Below, one piece after another: positions 54,564 through 63,637 of a DNA stretch of 64,000 bases. The DNA is from Rathayibacter rhapontici (GTDB taxonomy: Bacteria > Actinomycetota > Actinomycetes > Actinomycetales > Microbacteriaceae): positions 1 through 64,000 of the forward strand of contig NZ_MUKN01000011.1 in NCBI RefSeq assembly GCF_001995175.1. Reading direction: 5' to 3'. Under the pieces are notes generated by a model. That model saw only the letters and a program-made list of their open reading frames with translations, ran no database searches and was not told the DNA's origin. Numbering within the stretch: the first letter of the stretch is position 1; each line of letters starts with the position of its first letter. Made by a program: the position numbers and the translations under genes.

Positions 54564-55207
54564 CAGACGGCGCCCACGTCGGTCGCGAGGCCTTGGAGCC
54601 CCGCCGCCGGATCGGTGTAGCCGACCTCCGCGAAGCCGTCGCCCCGGCGCTCGATCGTGGTGATGCTCGAGAGCGCGCAGCGGCGCTTGCGCGGGTCGTG
54701 GAAGAGCCGCTCCCCCGCGAGGGCGCGGTGCACGGTCCAGATCGGGAGCTGGTGGCTGACGATGACCGCGTCGCCCTCGACGGTGCCCTCCCACGCCGCC
54801 TCGATCGCCGCGTACATCCGCGCCGAGATGGAGAGGTAGGGCTCGCCCCAGCTGGGCTCGAACGGATTGCGCAGCCACGGCCAGTGCTTCGGGTTCTTCA
54901 GCGCGGAGCTGCGGGCGGCGAGGGACTTGCCCTCGAAGCGGTTGCTCGGCTCGATCACGCGCGGATCGCTCGTGATCTCGAGCTCGAACGCCTGCGAGAT
55001 CGGCTGCGCCGACTCCTGCGTGCGCTGGAGCGGGGAGGCGACGAGCGTCGTCACGTGGCGGCGCCGCTCGAGCAGGTCGTCGGCCGCCGCGCGGGCCATC
55101 CGGTGGCCCAGCTCCGAGAGCCGGAAGTTCGGGAGTCGCCCGTAGAGGACCCGGTCGGGGTTGAACACCTCGCCGTGCCGCACGAGATGGATCTGATCGG
55201 CAACCAC
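54563..55207 (-). CDS. Histidine phosphatase family protein
   Basis: 214-aa phosphoglycerate mutase-like phosphatase. The catalytic signature is LVRHGEV near residue 9; ASPLQRTQESA and VIVSHQLPI (second His) follow. Substrate unknown. First gene of the cytochrome c maturation operon, an arrangement I recall in related actinobacteria. GTG 55207 is preferred because a TACACT box lies 8 nt upstream; a TTG nine bases earlier overlaps that box. Confidence 0.88.
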   Translation of the reverse strand: MVADQIHLVRHGEVFNPDRVLYGRLPNFRLSELGHRMARAAADDLLERRRHVTTLVASPLQRTQESAQPISQAFELEITSDPRVIEPSNRFEGKSLAARSSALKNPKHWPWLRNPFEPSWGEPYLSISARMYAAIEAAWEGTVEGDAVIVSHQLPIWTVHRALAGERLFHDPRKRRCALSSITTIERRGDGFAEVGYTDPAAGLQGLATDVGAV

Positions 55208-55215
55208 GAGCGTCA

Positions 55216-55221
55216 AGTGTA
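55216..55221 (-). promoter_or_regulatory. -10 box (TACACT) of the histidine phosphatase-cytochrome c operon
   Basis: TANNNT hexamer ending 8 nt before GTG 55207. Confidence 0.45.
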
Positions 55222-55295
55222 CGGAACCGCGCGTGGGGGAACGCCGGGAACGACGGGTCTGGGCGGAGGCTGAACGGGTGCTCAGCGCCGTGCTC

Positions 55296-56059
55296 TCACC
55301 GCCGCGCCAGCACGGCCGCCGAGATCCGTCGGACCAGCGCGTCCGGCAGGTGCCGCACCACGCGACCGGCACCCCGAAGCGCCACGAGGGCACCGAGACG
55401 ACCTGACCGCGCGCCACGTCGCGGAGGAACTCCTCGACCACCGCGTCGGCGTCGAGCCAGAGGAAGGAGGGGATGGAGGAGGTGTCCATCGCCGCCCGCT
55501 CGTGGAACTCGGTGCGCACCCAGCCGGGGCAGAGGGCCGCCGCCCGCACACCCGTGCCGCGGAGCTCCACCGCGAGCGACTGCGTGAACGCCGTCGCCCA
55601 CGCCTTGACCGCGGAGTAGGGGCCCAGGTGCACGAACCCCGCGACGCTCGCGACGGTCAGGATCGCTCCGCGTCCCCGGGCGGTCATCGCCTCGGCGGCG
55701 GCCCCCGAGAGCACGGCGACCGAGCGGACCATCACCTCGAACGCCGCGTCCTGCGCGGCGACGTCGGGCTCCGAGAAGCTGCCCTCGATCCCGAACCCGG
55801 AGTTGTTGACCAGCACCCGCACGGGCCGCTCCGGATCGACGAGCCGGGCCCGCACGCGCTCCACCTGCTCGCGATCGGTCAGGTCGACCGGCAGCACCTC
55901 GACGTGCGGGGCGCCGAGCCCGCGGAACGCGGCCGCCGCCTCCTCGAGCCGGGCCTCGTCGCGCGAGACGAGGACGAGGCTCCAGCCGCGGCGCGCGAAC
56001 GCCCGCGCGAAGGCGGCTCCGATGCCGGTGGACGCTCCGGTGATCAGTGCGGTGCTCAT
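55296..56059 (-). CDS. Short-chain dehydrogenase/reductase (one frameshift near the end)
   Basis: About 254-aa SDR. ALITGASTGIGAAFARAFARRG binds the cofactor, VLVNNSGFG and PYSAVKAWATAFTQSLAVEL give the NNAG-type motif and catalytic Tyr/Lys. The C-terminal 30 residues lie in another frame: near 55369, one added G gives WRFGVAGRVVRHLPDALVRR. The DltE/YqjQ-like group has unknown substrates. A good ribosome site (AGGGGAG) precedes ATG 56059. Confidence 0.85.
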
Positions 56060-56169
56060 GCGTGCTCCCCTGCGCTCGTCGTCCTCAGCGTCTCACGGAG
56101 GACACCTGAGCGGTCGCGCCGAGGCGGTGAGCAGGAGTGCCGCGGCCACCAGGTCGTCCCGCCGGCCGC

Positions 56170-57567
56170 TCAGACGGGCTCCTGCGCCGGTTCCCCCACG
56201 AACACGGAGACGGAGACGAGGCGCACCGAGGCTCCGTCTCCCCACGCGACGAAGCCGATGGCCGAGACTGCAGCGCCGGGATCCGGCTCGACGTCCGCGA
56301 CCTCGTCGGCGCGTGCGGCGCTGCTCGTGGCCGGGACGGCCCGCTCCAGTGGGATCCAGTGCTCGTCGCCGGGCACCACGGCGGGCGCTCCCCCGGTGCG
56401 CGGCAGATCGCGCGCGTGGTGAACCACCGTCCGTCGAGCCGCACGGCGGATCGGAACCCCTCGGTCTCCACCCCGGGCACGTCGTCGCACCGGAACTGCA
56501 GTCGGGCCAGCTCACGCCACTCCACGCCGGCGAGGTGCTCCACGAAGACGAGGGTGGGCGGATGCGGTGGCGGGCCGACGCGGGAGAGGTGCGGAGAGGC
56601 GTGCCGCGCCTCGACGACGAACGAGTGCTGCGCCTCGACGACGAACGGAGAGGCCCCCGACCTGCGCGAGGCGGGCTGTCGCAGCGGGATCTGCCGCCAC
56701 CCCACCACCTCGAGCGGCCACGCCGGATCGTCCCAGCCGCCGTCGGCGCTCCCCACGATCTCGCGCGGGCGGACGAAGTCGAATCGTGCGACCGGGAGGA
56801 GCGCGGGAGTCCACGACCGCGCCAGCGTCATCGCCTCCGCCGGCGACAGCGCTCTCCTCCACACGGCGAGGCGCGCGAGCTGCCCACCGAAGAAATTGCC
56901 GGGCTCCCCTGTCAGGCGGACGGCGCCGACGGTGAAGTCCGAGATCGAGCGCCGGTTGAGCCCGTCGGGGTAGTGGAACGGGTTCTTGGCGTAGGTCAGG
57001 CCCTCGCCCAGCGGCGACTGGCGCTCCGTGAAAGTGGGCCGCAGATCGGTCACTCCGTCGAGGAACGACCGGATCTCGGTGCCGTCGTAGGTGAAGCCGA
57101 TCACCCTCCATTCGTCGTAGCCGATCATGCGCGCGGTGGCGGAGTAGTCCCTGCTGTAGGGCAGACCGGCGCTGGGACCGCCCGTGCTCGAGACGTGGCC
57201 GATGACCTGCTCCGCGCCTCCGTAGGTCGCAGGTCGATGAACAGCCCGTACTGCCTGCGCGGGTCGCCGTCGTCCTCCTGCCACATCCCGGCGATGAAGC
57301 CCGTGCCCTCGGAGCGGCGGCGCACGAGAGCGAACACCGACACCTCGTCGCCAGAGGCCGCCACGTGGAGGTCTCCCACGTCGCAGCCGGGATGACGAGG
57401 TGGTCGGCGCGGCCGTCGAACGACAGCGCGCGCCCGACCACCCCGTCGGACAGCGAGGCGACGTGGGATCCCGCGGCGTTCCGCAGGGTCAGTCGTCCGT
57501 CGAGCGAGACGAGGGGACGGGAGCGGCGCCGGAAGTCCCACTCCGCGACCGGGGCGTCTGCGCTCAT
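56170..57567 (-). CDS. LamG/concanavalin A-like protein without signal peptide (three frameshifts)
   Basis: About 466-aa protein. The first 250 residues look like a laminin-G/concanavalin A jelly roll: AEWDFRRRSRPLVSLDG, GRALSFDGRADHLVIP, ALVRRRSEGTGFIAGMW, WRVIGFTYDGTEIRSFLDG, FFGGQLARLAVWRRALSPAEAM. A second part begins DFVRPREIVGSADGGW and has no recognised family; it contains the near-repeat SFVVEA(R)H. There is no signal peptide, unlike most LamG proteins. Frame slips near 57378, 57230 and 56410 each need one added base. It follows the sugar-binding protein gene by 7 bases, so it probably works inside the cell on the imported sugar. Confidence 0.6.
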
Positions 57568-57574
57568 GCCCGGA

Positions 57575-58867
57575 TCAGCCCTCGTCGGCCAGGATCGGCT
57601 CCGAGACCGCGCAGGCCTTCTCGAGCTGCCCGCCGATGTCGGCGGCGGGCTGCCAGATGCTGTCGAGGTCGGGCTTGATGGCGGCTGCCAGCTCGGGGTA
57701 CGACACGGGGTAGGTGATCTGCTGCGCCTTCTTCAGCGGGTCGATCATGGCGGTCTGCGCCTCGTCATCGGTGATGCGCTCGCTCGCCTGCGACACGATC
57801 GAGGGCTCGAGGAGCGACTCGCGGCCGGACATGTAGAAGCCCGCGAGCTCCTCGCTCGCGGCCGCGCCGGTGAGGTGCTGCAGCAGTCGCGTCGCGAGCT
57901 CGGGCGACCCGCCGTCCGCCAGGACCGACACGTAGGCCTGACCCATGAAGTAGTCGTCGCCCCCGTCGTTGTTGTCCGGCTGCGGAACCATCCGCGTGGT
58001 GATCGCCGGGTCGGTGATGGTGTTGAGGGTGCTCGCCGAGCCGACCATCATGGCGGTGTCGCCGCTCGAGAAGGCGGAGGTCTCGCCCGGGCCCGGGTAG
58101 CTGTCGTCGACGAAGATGAGGTCGTGCAGGTACTGGAACGCCTCCTCGGACTCCGCCGAGGCGAGCCCGCAGCTGGTGCCGTCCGGGTACGCCTCCGCAC
58201 CCCAGCCCTTCAGGAACACCCCCATGAACTGGTAGTTCTGCAGGGCGAACTGCGGGATGTCGAAGCCGTAGGTCACCACTCCGGAGTCGACCATCTCCTT
58301 CGCGATGCGGCGGAGGCCGTCCCACGTCCACTCGCCCTTGTCGATGAGCTGCTGGGGGGTCTCGACACCGGCCGCCTCGAAGGCGGCCGTGTTGTAGATG
58401 ACGGGCTGGGCGCCGTTGGAGAACGGGATCCCGTAGAGGGCCTCGCCGTCGGTCACCTGCTCCGTGACGTTCTCCAGGTAGTCGGCGGCGTCGAACTCCT
58501 CGTCCTCCCGGACGCTGCTGATGTCGGTCAGAGCGCCCGAGGCGATGAACGCCGGGACGTTCGCTTCGACGAGCCAGGCCAGATCGGGCGCCTCGCCGCC
58601 GTTCAGCTGGACGGAGAGCTGCTTGGTGTAGTCGGCGAACGGGATGCTCTGCACGGTGAAGTCGCCGAGCTCCGGGTTCTCCTCCCGGAAGTCGTCGGCG
58701 AACGACTCGAGCGTGGCGATGATGGTCTCGTCCGAGGTCCACACCGTCATCGTCATGTCCAGCGGGTCCTCCGCCGAGGCGGTGGTGCCGCCCCCGCCCG
58801 AGCAGGCGACGAGGCCGACCGCCAGCCCTCCGGCGACGGCGGCTGCGGTGAGCCGGTGTGTTCTCAT
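57575..58867 (-). CDS. Sugar ABC transporter substrate-binding lipoprotein
   Basis: 430-aa family 1 solute-binding protein. Lipobox LVAC (C22). The mature part has MTMTVWTSDETIIATLESFADDFREENP and LNGGEAPDLAWLVEANVPAFIASGALTDIS, typical of carbohydrate binders, and the late FMGQAYVSVLADGG region. GAGGAG precedes ATG 58867. Belongs to the IclR-controlled operon with two permeases; no dedicated ATPase is encoded, so a shared MsiK-type ATPase is expected. Confidence 0.92.
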   Translation of the reverse strand: MRTHRLTAAAVAGGLAVGLVACSGGGGTTASAEDPLDMTMTVWTSDETIIATLESFADDFREENPELGDFTVQSIPFADYTKQLSVQLNGGEAPDLAWLVEANVPAFIASGALTDISSVREDEEFDAADYLENVTEQVTDGEALYGIPFSNGAQPVIYNTAAFEAAGVETPQQLIDKGEWTWDGLRRIAKEMVDSGVVTYGFDIPQFALQNYQFMGVFLKGWGAEAYPDGTSCGLASAESEEAFQYLHDLIFVDDSYPGPGETSAFSSGDTAMMVGSASTLNTITDPAITTRMVPQPDNNDGGDDYFMGQAYVSVLADGGSPELATRLLQHLTGAAASEELAGFYMSGRESLLEPSIVSQASERITDDEAQTAMIDPLKKAQQITYPVSYPELAAAIKPDLDSIWQPAADIGGQLEKACAVSEPILADEG

Positions 58868-58907
58868 GGCGTCTCCTCTTCGAGATGTTCTGCTTGTGGT
58901 GGGGTGA

Positions 58908-59783
58908 CTACTTGATGCCCGTACCGGCGATGCCCTGCACGAACTGGCGCTGAGCGACGAGGAACACCGCCAGCACCGGCAGCACGCTCAGGAAGGTCGC
59001 GGCCATCTGCACGTTCCAGACGGGTATGCCGGTGTAGGGGTCCGTGAACGACTGCAGCGCCACGGGCAGCGTCCACAGCTCCCGGGAGGGCAGGAGGACC
59101 AGCGGCTCGAGGAACTCGTTCCAGCTGTTCAGGAAGGACAGGATCGCGAGGGCGGCGAGTGGTCCTCGGGCGAGCGGCAACGCGATCCGGGCGAAGATCC
59201 CGAACCGGCCGAGGCCGTCGATGCGCGCCGCCTGCTCCAGCTCCCCGGGCATCGACCGGAAGAACTGCCGCATCAGGAACACTCCGAGCACGCAGGGGAC
59301 GCCGAACACGCCGGGCACGATCAGGGCCAGGTGCGAGTCGATCCAGCCGAAGCCGCGCAGCAGCCGGAACAACGGGATGATCGTGACCTCGCTCGGGATG
59401 AGCAGGGCGGCCAGCAGAACGACGAACATGGCGTCGCGGCCCCGGAACTCGATGCGCGCGAAGGCGTACCCGGCGAGTGACGACACCGCCAGCACTCCGA
59501 CCGTGCAGACGGCGGAGATGTACACGGAATTGCCGAACTGCTGCAGGAACGGCCCGGTCGTGAACGGTGTGACGAAGTTCTGCCACTGCGGATCGGTCGG
59601 CCAGAGCGACGGCGGATTGGCGAACACGTCGCCGAGCGGCCGCACCGCCGTGACGAACATCCAGTACAGCGGGAAGACGAACGGAACGGCGAGGACGACG
59701 AGGAGGAGGTAGAGGATCCCCTTCGAGGTGCCCGGCCCGATCTCGAGGCGGCGGGCGGTTCCCACGCCCCTGCTACGACTCAT
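58908..59783 (-). CDS. Carbohydrate ABC permease (MalG-like)
   Basis: 291-aa permease. ILYLLLVVLAVPFVFPLYWMFVTAVRP opens the protein; the EAA loop reads ELEQAARIDGLGRFGIFARIALPLARG; the C-terminus AQRQFVQGIAGTGIK is classical for the MalG branch. It overlaps the preceding permease gene by 11 bases. Confidence 0.93.
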   Translation of the reverse strand: MSRSRGVGTARRLEIGPGTSKGILYLLLVVLAVPFVFPLYWMFVTAVRPLGDVFANPPSLWPTDPQWQNFVTPFTTGPFLQQFGNSVYISAVCTVGVLAVSSLAGYAFARIEFRGRDAMFVVLLAALLIPSEVTIIPLFRLLRGFGWIDSHLALIVPGVFGVPCVLGVFLMRQFFRSMPGELEQAARIDGLGRFGIFARIALPLARGPLAALAILSFLNSWNEFLEPLVLLPSRELWTLPVALQSFTDPYTGIPVWNVQMAATFLSVLPVLAVFLVAQRQFVQGIAGTGIK

Positions 59784-60732
59784 TGAAGACCCACCTCCGG
59801 CGTCCCAGCCACTGGGCGAGGGTGATGGCCAGGGCGATGACGAAGAGCACCACGGCCGCGGCGCTGGCGCTGCCGACCTGGAAGGCGTTGAACGCCTGGT
59901 CGTAGATGTAGTAGCCCAGGACCGACGTGGCGAGCCCGGGACCGCCCTGCGTGAGCAGGTAGATCTGCGCGAAGGCCTTGAGCGCGTTGATGGTGGCGAG
60001 GATGCCGACGAACAGGATCGTCGGACTGATCAGCGGGAGCGTGATGCGCACGAAGCTCTGCACCCCGGTCGCCCCGTCGACCCGCGCCGCCTCGGTGATC
60101 TCCTCCGGCACCTCCTGCAGCGCTGCGAGGAAGAGGATCATGCTCACCCCGACGCCTTTCAGCACTTGCACCACGATGATCGTCGGCATGGCGGCAGCGG
60201 GATCGGCGAGCCAGTTCGGGCCGGAGACGCCGATCTCCGCAAGCCAGGCGTTGAGCCCGCCGTTCGCCTGCAGCAGGTAGTCCCAGACCAGCGACCACGC
60301 GACCAGCGAGATCACGACCGGCAGGAAGAAGGCGGTCCGGAAGACGCCGATGAAGCGGATGCGCGCAGTGACGAGGACCGCGAGCAGCAGACCCAGCACG
60401 ATGTTGAGCGGCACCACCGCCAGCGCGAACACCGTCGTGTTCCCCATCACCTGCGCGAAGACCGCACTGCCGAGGAGGTCGGCGAAGTTGTCCAGCCCCA
60501 CCCAGGTCTCGCGGCCGGACAGGCTGTTGTAGTCGAGGCCGCTGAAGTAGAAGACGCCGACGAGGGGGCCGGCGACGAAGACGGCGAATCCGATCATCGC
60601 CGGGGCGACGAAGGCGTAGCCGTAGGCGGCGTCCTGGCGGCGGAGACGGGACGGACGGGCCTTTCCCGTGTCCACCTCTCGAGCGGCCGGCATGACGACG
60701 GTCGCGGTGCTCTGGGTCACTGTGCTCCTCAT
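59773..60732 (-). CDS. Carbohydrate ABC permease (MalF-like)
   Basis: 319-aa permease. YAFVAPAMIGFAVFVAGPLVGVFYFS and the EAA loop EITEAARVDGATGVQSFVRITLPLISPTI assign it to the MalF branch. ATG 60732 is chosen over a longer frame because it lies just after the predicted promoter/operator; the residues before the first helix are variable. First gene of the transport operon. Confidence 0.9.
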   Translation of the reverse strand: MRSTVTQSTATVVMPAAREVDTGKARPSRLRRQDAAYGYAFVAPAMIGFAVFVAGPLVGVFYFSGLDYNSLSGRETWVGLDNFADLLGSAVFAQVMGNTTVFALAVVPLNIVLGLLLAVLVTARIRFIGVFRTAFFLPVVISLVAWSLVWDYLLQANGGLNAWLAEIGVSGPNWLADPAAAMPTIIVVQVLKGVGVSMILFLAALQEVPEEITEAARVDGATGVQSFVRITLPLISPTILFVGILATINALKAFAQIYLLTQGGPGLATSVLGYYIYDQAFNAFQVGSASAAAVVLFVIALAITLAQWLGRRRWVFNES

Positions 60733-60764
60733 CGAGTCGTGCCTGCCCGCTGGTCGAACCGCGA

Positions 60765-60795
60765 GTTGCAGCATCTGCAACACCATTGCATCTGC
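60765..60795 (-). promoter_or_regulatory. Putative IclR operator of the sugar operon
   Basis: GTTGCA-GCATC-TGCAAC is a perfect inverted repeat (60765-60781). GCATCTGC is also directly repeated at 60771-60778 and 60788-60795 (17-base period). The cluster sits between the predicted transcription start and the first permease gene, a position suited to repression. Confidence 0.5.
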
Positions 60796-60806
60796 TGATG
60801 CGGGTG

Positions 60807-60835
60807 ATCCTGCCAAGGGAGGCCGGAGCTGTCAA
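60807..60835 (-). promoter_or_regulatory. Promoter of the sugar ABC operon (TTGACA-17-CAGGAT)
   Basis: The minus strand has a perfect -35 TTGACA (60835-60830), a 17-base spacer and CAGGAT (60812-60807), one base off TANNNT. It is the clearest -35 in the window. Transcription would begin near 60800, just ahead of the inverted repeat. Confidence 0.55.
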
Positions 60836-60859
60836 GAGCCGTGGGAGGCGCCGATCCGT

Positions 60860-61621
60860 TCAGCCGCCGGTCCCGGTGAGACGGCGCTGGATCCGCGAGA
60901 CCGCCGCGACGCAGGCGGGCCCCAGGCGCTCGACGAGCTCCACCCTGTCGCCGGCGAGCGAGAAGATGCCGACCGCCGCCACGGGGCGGCGGAACTCGTC
61001 GAGGACGGCGACGGCGACGCGCGCGATGCGGTCCCGGCGGTCGACCGTCGCGTAGCCGTGCTCGCGCTCGAATTCGCGGCCGGCGTCGAAGTCGGCCCGG
61101 TCGAACACCAACTCGGGCTCCTGCGGCCGCTCGAGGTTCTCGGCGATGATCGCCTCGCGTTCGACATCGGGGAGGTGGTACAGGATGGCCCGGCCGGTCG
61201 CCGTGACGTGCATGTCGGCCGAGAGGCCGGCGATGTCCGCGAACGCGGTCTCGCGGCGCGGACGCAGCGAATCGGCGTAGACCACCTGCGAGCGCTCAGG
61301 CACCGCGAGATGCACGGTCTCGCCGATCTCGGCACTCAGCGCCCAGAGCACCGGGCGAGCGAGGCGCTTGAGATCGAAGCCGGTCTCGAAGCCGTGCGCG
61401 AGCGTGAGCACGCGGCTGGTCAGGGCGATGCGGCGGTCCTCGCGTCGGACGAGGTAGCCGAGGGCGACCAGCGCGGTGACGAGACGCGACGTGCTGCCCT
61501 TGTCCAGACCCGCCCGATCCGCGAGTCGCCCGAGGGCGATCCCGTCGTGCTCGGACGCGACGATCTCGAGAAGGAGGAGTCCGCGAGCGAGCGTTCCGCT
61601 GGGCGTGGTGAGGGGGGTCAT
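60860..61621 (-). CDS. IclR family transcriptional regulator
   Basis: 253-aa single-module IclR protein. The N-terminal winged helix has IALGRLADRAGLDKGSTSRLVTALVALGYLVR; the sensor domain has GETVHLAVPERSQVVYAD, HVTATGRAILYHLP and a C-terminal RRPVAAVGIFSLAGDRVE segment. It lies upstream of, and on the same strand as, the sugar ABC operon, with the promoter and operator in the 127-base gap between them; it probably represses that operon until a sugar or sugar acid binds. Confidence 0.92.
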   Translation of the reverse strand: MTPLTTPSGTLARGLLLLEIVASEHDGIALGRLADRAGLDKGSTSRLVTALVALGYLVRREDRRIALTSRVLTLAHGFETGFDLKRLARPVLWALSAEIGETVHLAVPERSQVVYADSLRPRRETAFADIAGLSADMHVTATGRAILYHLPDVEREAIIAENLERPQEPELVFDRADFDAGREFEREHGYATVDRRDRIARVAVAVLDEFRRPVAAVGIFSLAGDRVELVERLGPACVAAVSRIQRRLTGTGG

Positions 61622-61776
61622 CGAGGTCCGTCTCTCCGAGGCTCCGGTGCGCTCGGCTGCGCCAGCGTACAAGCGGCGTTGCGGATACCGCGACGGTCTT
61701 TCACCCCGCGGATCGGCGCGGGCACGCACGCCCGCCCCAGCAGCCCAGCAGCCGGACGCCCTCCCGACCCCGCGGG

Positions 61777-61782
61777 TAGACT
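61777..61782 (+). promoter_or_regulatory. -10 box (TAGACT) of aspS
   Basis: TANNNT hexamer ending 8 nt before GTG 61791. The 169-base gap to iclR otherwise shows no clear motif. Confidence 0.45.
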
Positions 61783-61790
61783 CCCCTACC

Positions 61791-63145
61791 GTGACCGACG
61801 AGACCCGCCTCCCCCGAACCACCGTCAAGAAGCTCGCCGCGCTCGAGGACGGACCCGTCCGCGTGTCCGGCTGGGTCGAGACCGTGCGCGACCAGAAGAA
61901 GGTGCAGTTCGTGGTCCTCCGCGACGAGTCCGGCGCCGTGCAGCTCGTGAACCCCGCCGTCCGCGAGGCCGAGGAGGGCGACGCCGTCGCCGCGGCGAAG
62001 CTCGCGATCACCGAGGAGATCTCGGGCCTCGCCCAGGGCTCCTTCGTCACCGTGACCGGTCAGCTGAAGCACGACGAGCGCGTGAAGCTCGGCGGCATCG
62101 AGGTCAAGCTCGAGTCGCTCGAGATCGTCGCCGCGTCGATCCCCGAGGCGCCCATCGCACCCGACTCCGGCATCGACAAGCGCATGGACTGGCGCTTCCT
62201 CGACCTCCGCCGCCCGGAGCAGAACCTCATCGCCCGCGTGCAGACCACCTTCGAGCACGCGCTGCGCACCTACTGGATCGACAACGACTTCATCGAGATC
62301 CACACCCCCAAGCTCATGGCGAGCGCCTCGGAGTCGCGCGCCGAGCTGTTCGAGGTCGAGTACTTCGAGACCAAGGCCTACCTCGCGCAGAGCCCGCAGT
62401 TCTTCAAGCAGATGGCGCAGCCGCGGGCTTCGGCAAGGTCTTCGAGGTCGGGCCGGCCTTCCGCGCCGACCCGAGCTTCACCTCCCGTCACGCGACCGAG
62501 TTCACGAGCGTCGACTCCGAGGTCTCGTGGATCGAGTCGCACGAGGACGTCATGGAGCTGCACGAGCAGCTGATGGTCGCCGGCCTCACCGCGGTCGTCG
62601 AGAAGCACGGCGCCGAGGTGAAGGCGCTCTTCGACATCGACCTCGAGGTGCCCAGCACCCCGTTCCCGCGCATCCCGCTCGCCGAGGCCAAGCGGATCGT
62701 CGCCGAGCGCGGCTACGAGGTGCCCCGCGCCGACGACGACATGGACCCCGAGGGCGAGCGCCGCATCGCGGCATACGTGAAGGAGGAGTTCGGGCACGAC
62801 TTCGTGTTCCTGACCGACTACGCCTCGAGCATCCGGCCGTTCTACCACATGCGCCGCGAGGGCGACGGGGCGATCACCAACAGCTACGACCTGATCTACA
62901 ACGGCGTCGAGATCTCGACCGGAGCCCAGCGCGAGCACCGCGTCGACGTGCTCGTCGAGCAGGCCCGCGAGAAGGGCCTCGACCCCGAGGAGCTCGGCTT
63001 CTACCTCGACTTCTTCCGCTACGGCGTCCCGCCGCACGGCGGATTCGGGATGGGCCTCTCCCGCGTGATCATGCTGATGCTGCACCAGGCGAACCTGCGC
63101 GAGGTCACCTACCTCTTCCGCGGTCCGTCGCGCCTGCTGCCGTAG
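61791..63145 (+). CDS. aspS: Aspartyl-tRNA synthetase, archaeal-type (one frameshift)
   Basis: About 451-aa class II synthetase. The OB-fold anticodon domain (VRVSGWVETVRDQKKVQFVVLRD) is followed by the catalytic core: SPQFFKQM, GKVFEVGPAFRADPSFTSRHATEFTSVDSE (motif 2 region) and GGFGMGLSRVIMLML (motif 3). The protein lacks the GAD insertion and extra length (about 590 aa) of bacterial AspRS, so it belongs to the archaeal/eukaryotic type, which is often non-discriminating (charging both tRNA-Asp and tRNA-Asn). The frame breaks near 62416 at MAQPRAS; one added G gives MAQAAGFGKVF. Confidence 0.92.
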
Positions 63146-63157
63146 GCCACTGCCGCC

Positions 63158-63223
63158 GAGGGAACCCCGGACCGTCGAGACCGCCAGGAGCACCTGGTTC
63201 CCTCGACGGTCCGGGGTTCCCTC
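63158..63223. terminator. Strong hairpin terminator after aspS
   Basis: A perfect 22-bp inverted repeat, 63158-63179 and 63202-63223 (starts GAGGGAACCCCGG), 12 bases after the aspS stop. It can also stop the convergent membrane-protein gene. Confidence 0.88.
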
Positions 63224-63290
63224 GCGTCAGCGGGAGGCCGGCGTCAGCGGGAGGAGCGGCGTCAGCGGGAGGAGGCGTCAGCGCGGGAGG
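63224..63290. repeat. Short tandem repeat, about 4 copies of GCGTCAGCGGGAGG
   Basis: Copies at 63224, 63241, 63259 and 63275 (the last with a 2-base insertion), spaced 16-18 bases. It starts at the end of the aspS terminator and runs through the stop codon into the last codons of the membrane-protein gene (TCA at 63278). Confidence 0.75.
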
Positions 63291-63631
63291 CTCTCGAACG
63301 GCACGCGCCGGCTGAGCCAGGCCAGCAGGCCCGCGACGACCGCCGCGAGCGCCGCCGGGACGAGCAGGAGCCACAGACTCGACGTCACCGCCAGGATCAG
63401 CAGGGCGACGGCCGCGACTCCCGCTCCGATCGCGAAGTTCCAGCGGACGTCCGTGACCACTCCGGGCTCGGGCCTCGCCCAGATCACGACCAGCGCCAGC
63501 GCGAGCGGTCCGAGGAGCAGGCCCAGCACGAACCAGCGCCAGCGCGAGCGCCCCTTCTGCTCCGCGAGTCCCGCGGTCACGAGCGCGAAGCCGATCCAGA
63601 TCCAGCCGGTGTCGTTCCAGGTCGTCCCCAT
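63278..63631 (-). CDS. Small membrane protein of unknown function
   Basis: 117-aa protein with three or four membrane segments (TGWIWIGFALVTAGLAEQKG; WFVLGLLLGPLALALVVIWA; FAIGAGVAAVALLILAV; LWLLLVPAALAAVVAGLLAWL). No motif or family recognised. ATG 63631 has a TAGGCT box 6 nt upstream. Its 3' end lies within the short tandem repeat. Confidence 0.7.
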   Translation of the reverse strand: MGTTWNDTGWIWIGFALVTAGLAEQKGRSRWRWFVLGLLLGPLALALVVIWARPEPGVVTDVRWNFAIGAGVAAVALLILAVTSSLWLLLVPAALAAVVAGLLAWLSRRVPFESLPR

Positions 63632-63637
63632 GCCCGG

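Noticed and set aside
63224-63290. CRISPR array
   Set aside because: The units are 14 bp with 2-4 bp between them, with no spacers and no cas genes nearby.
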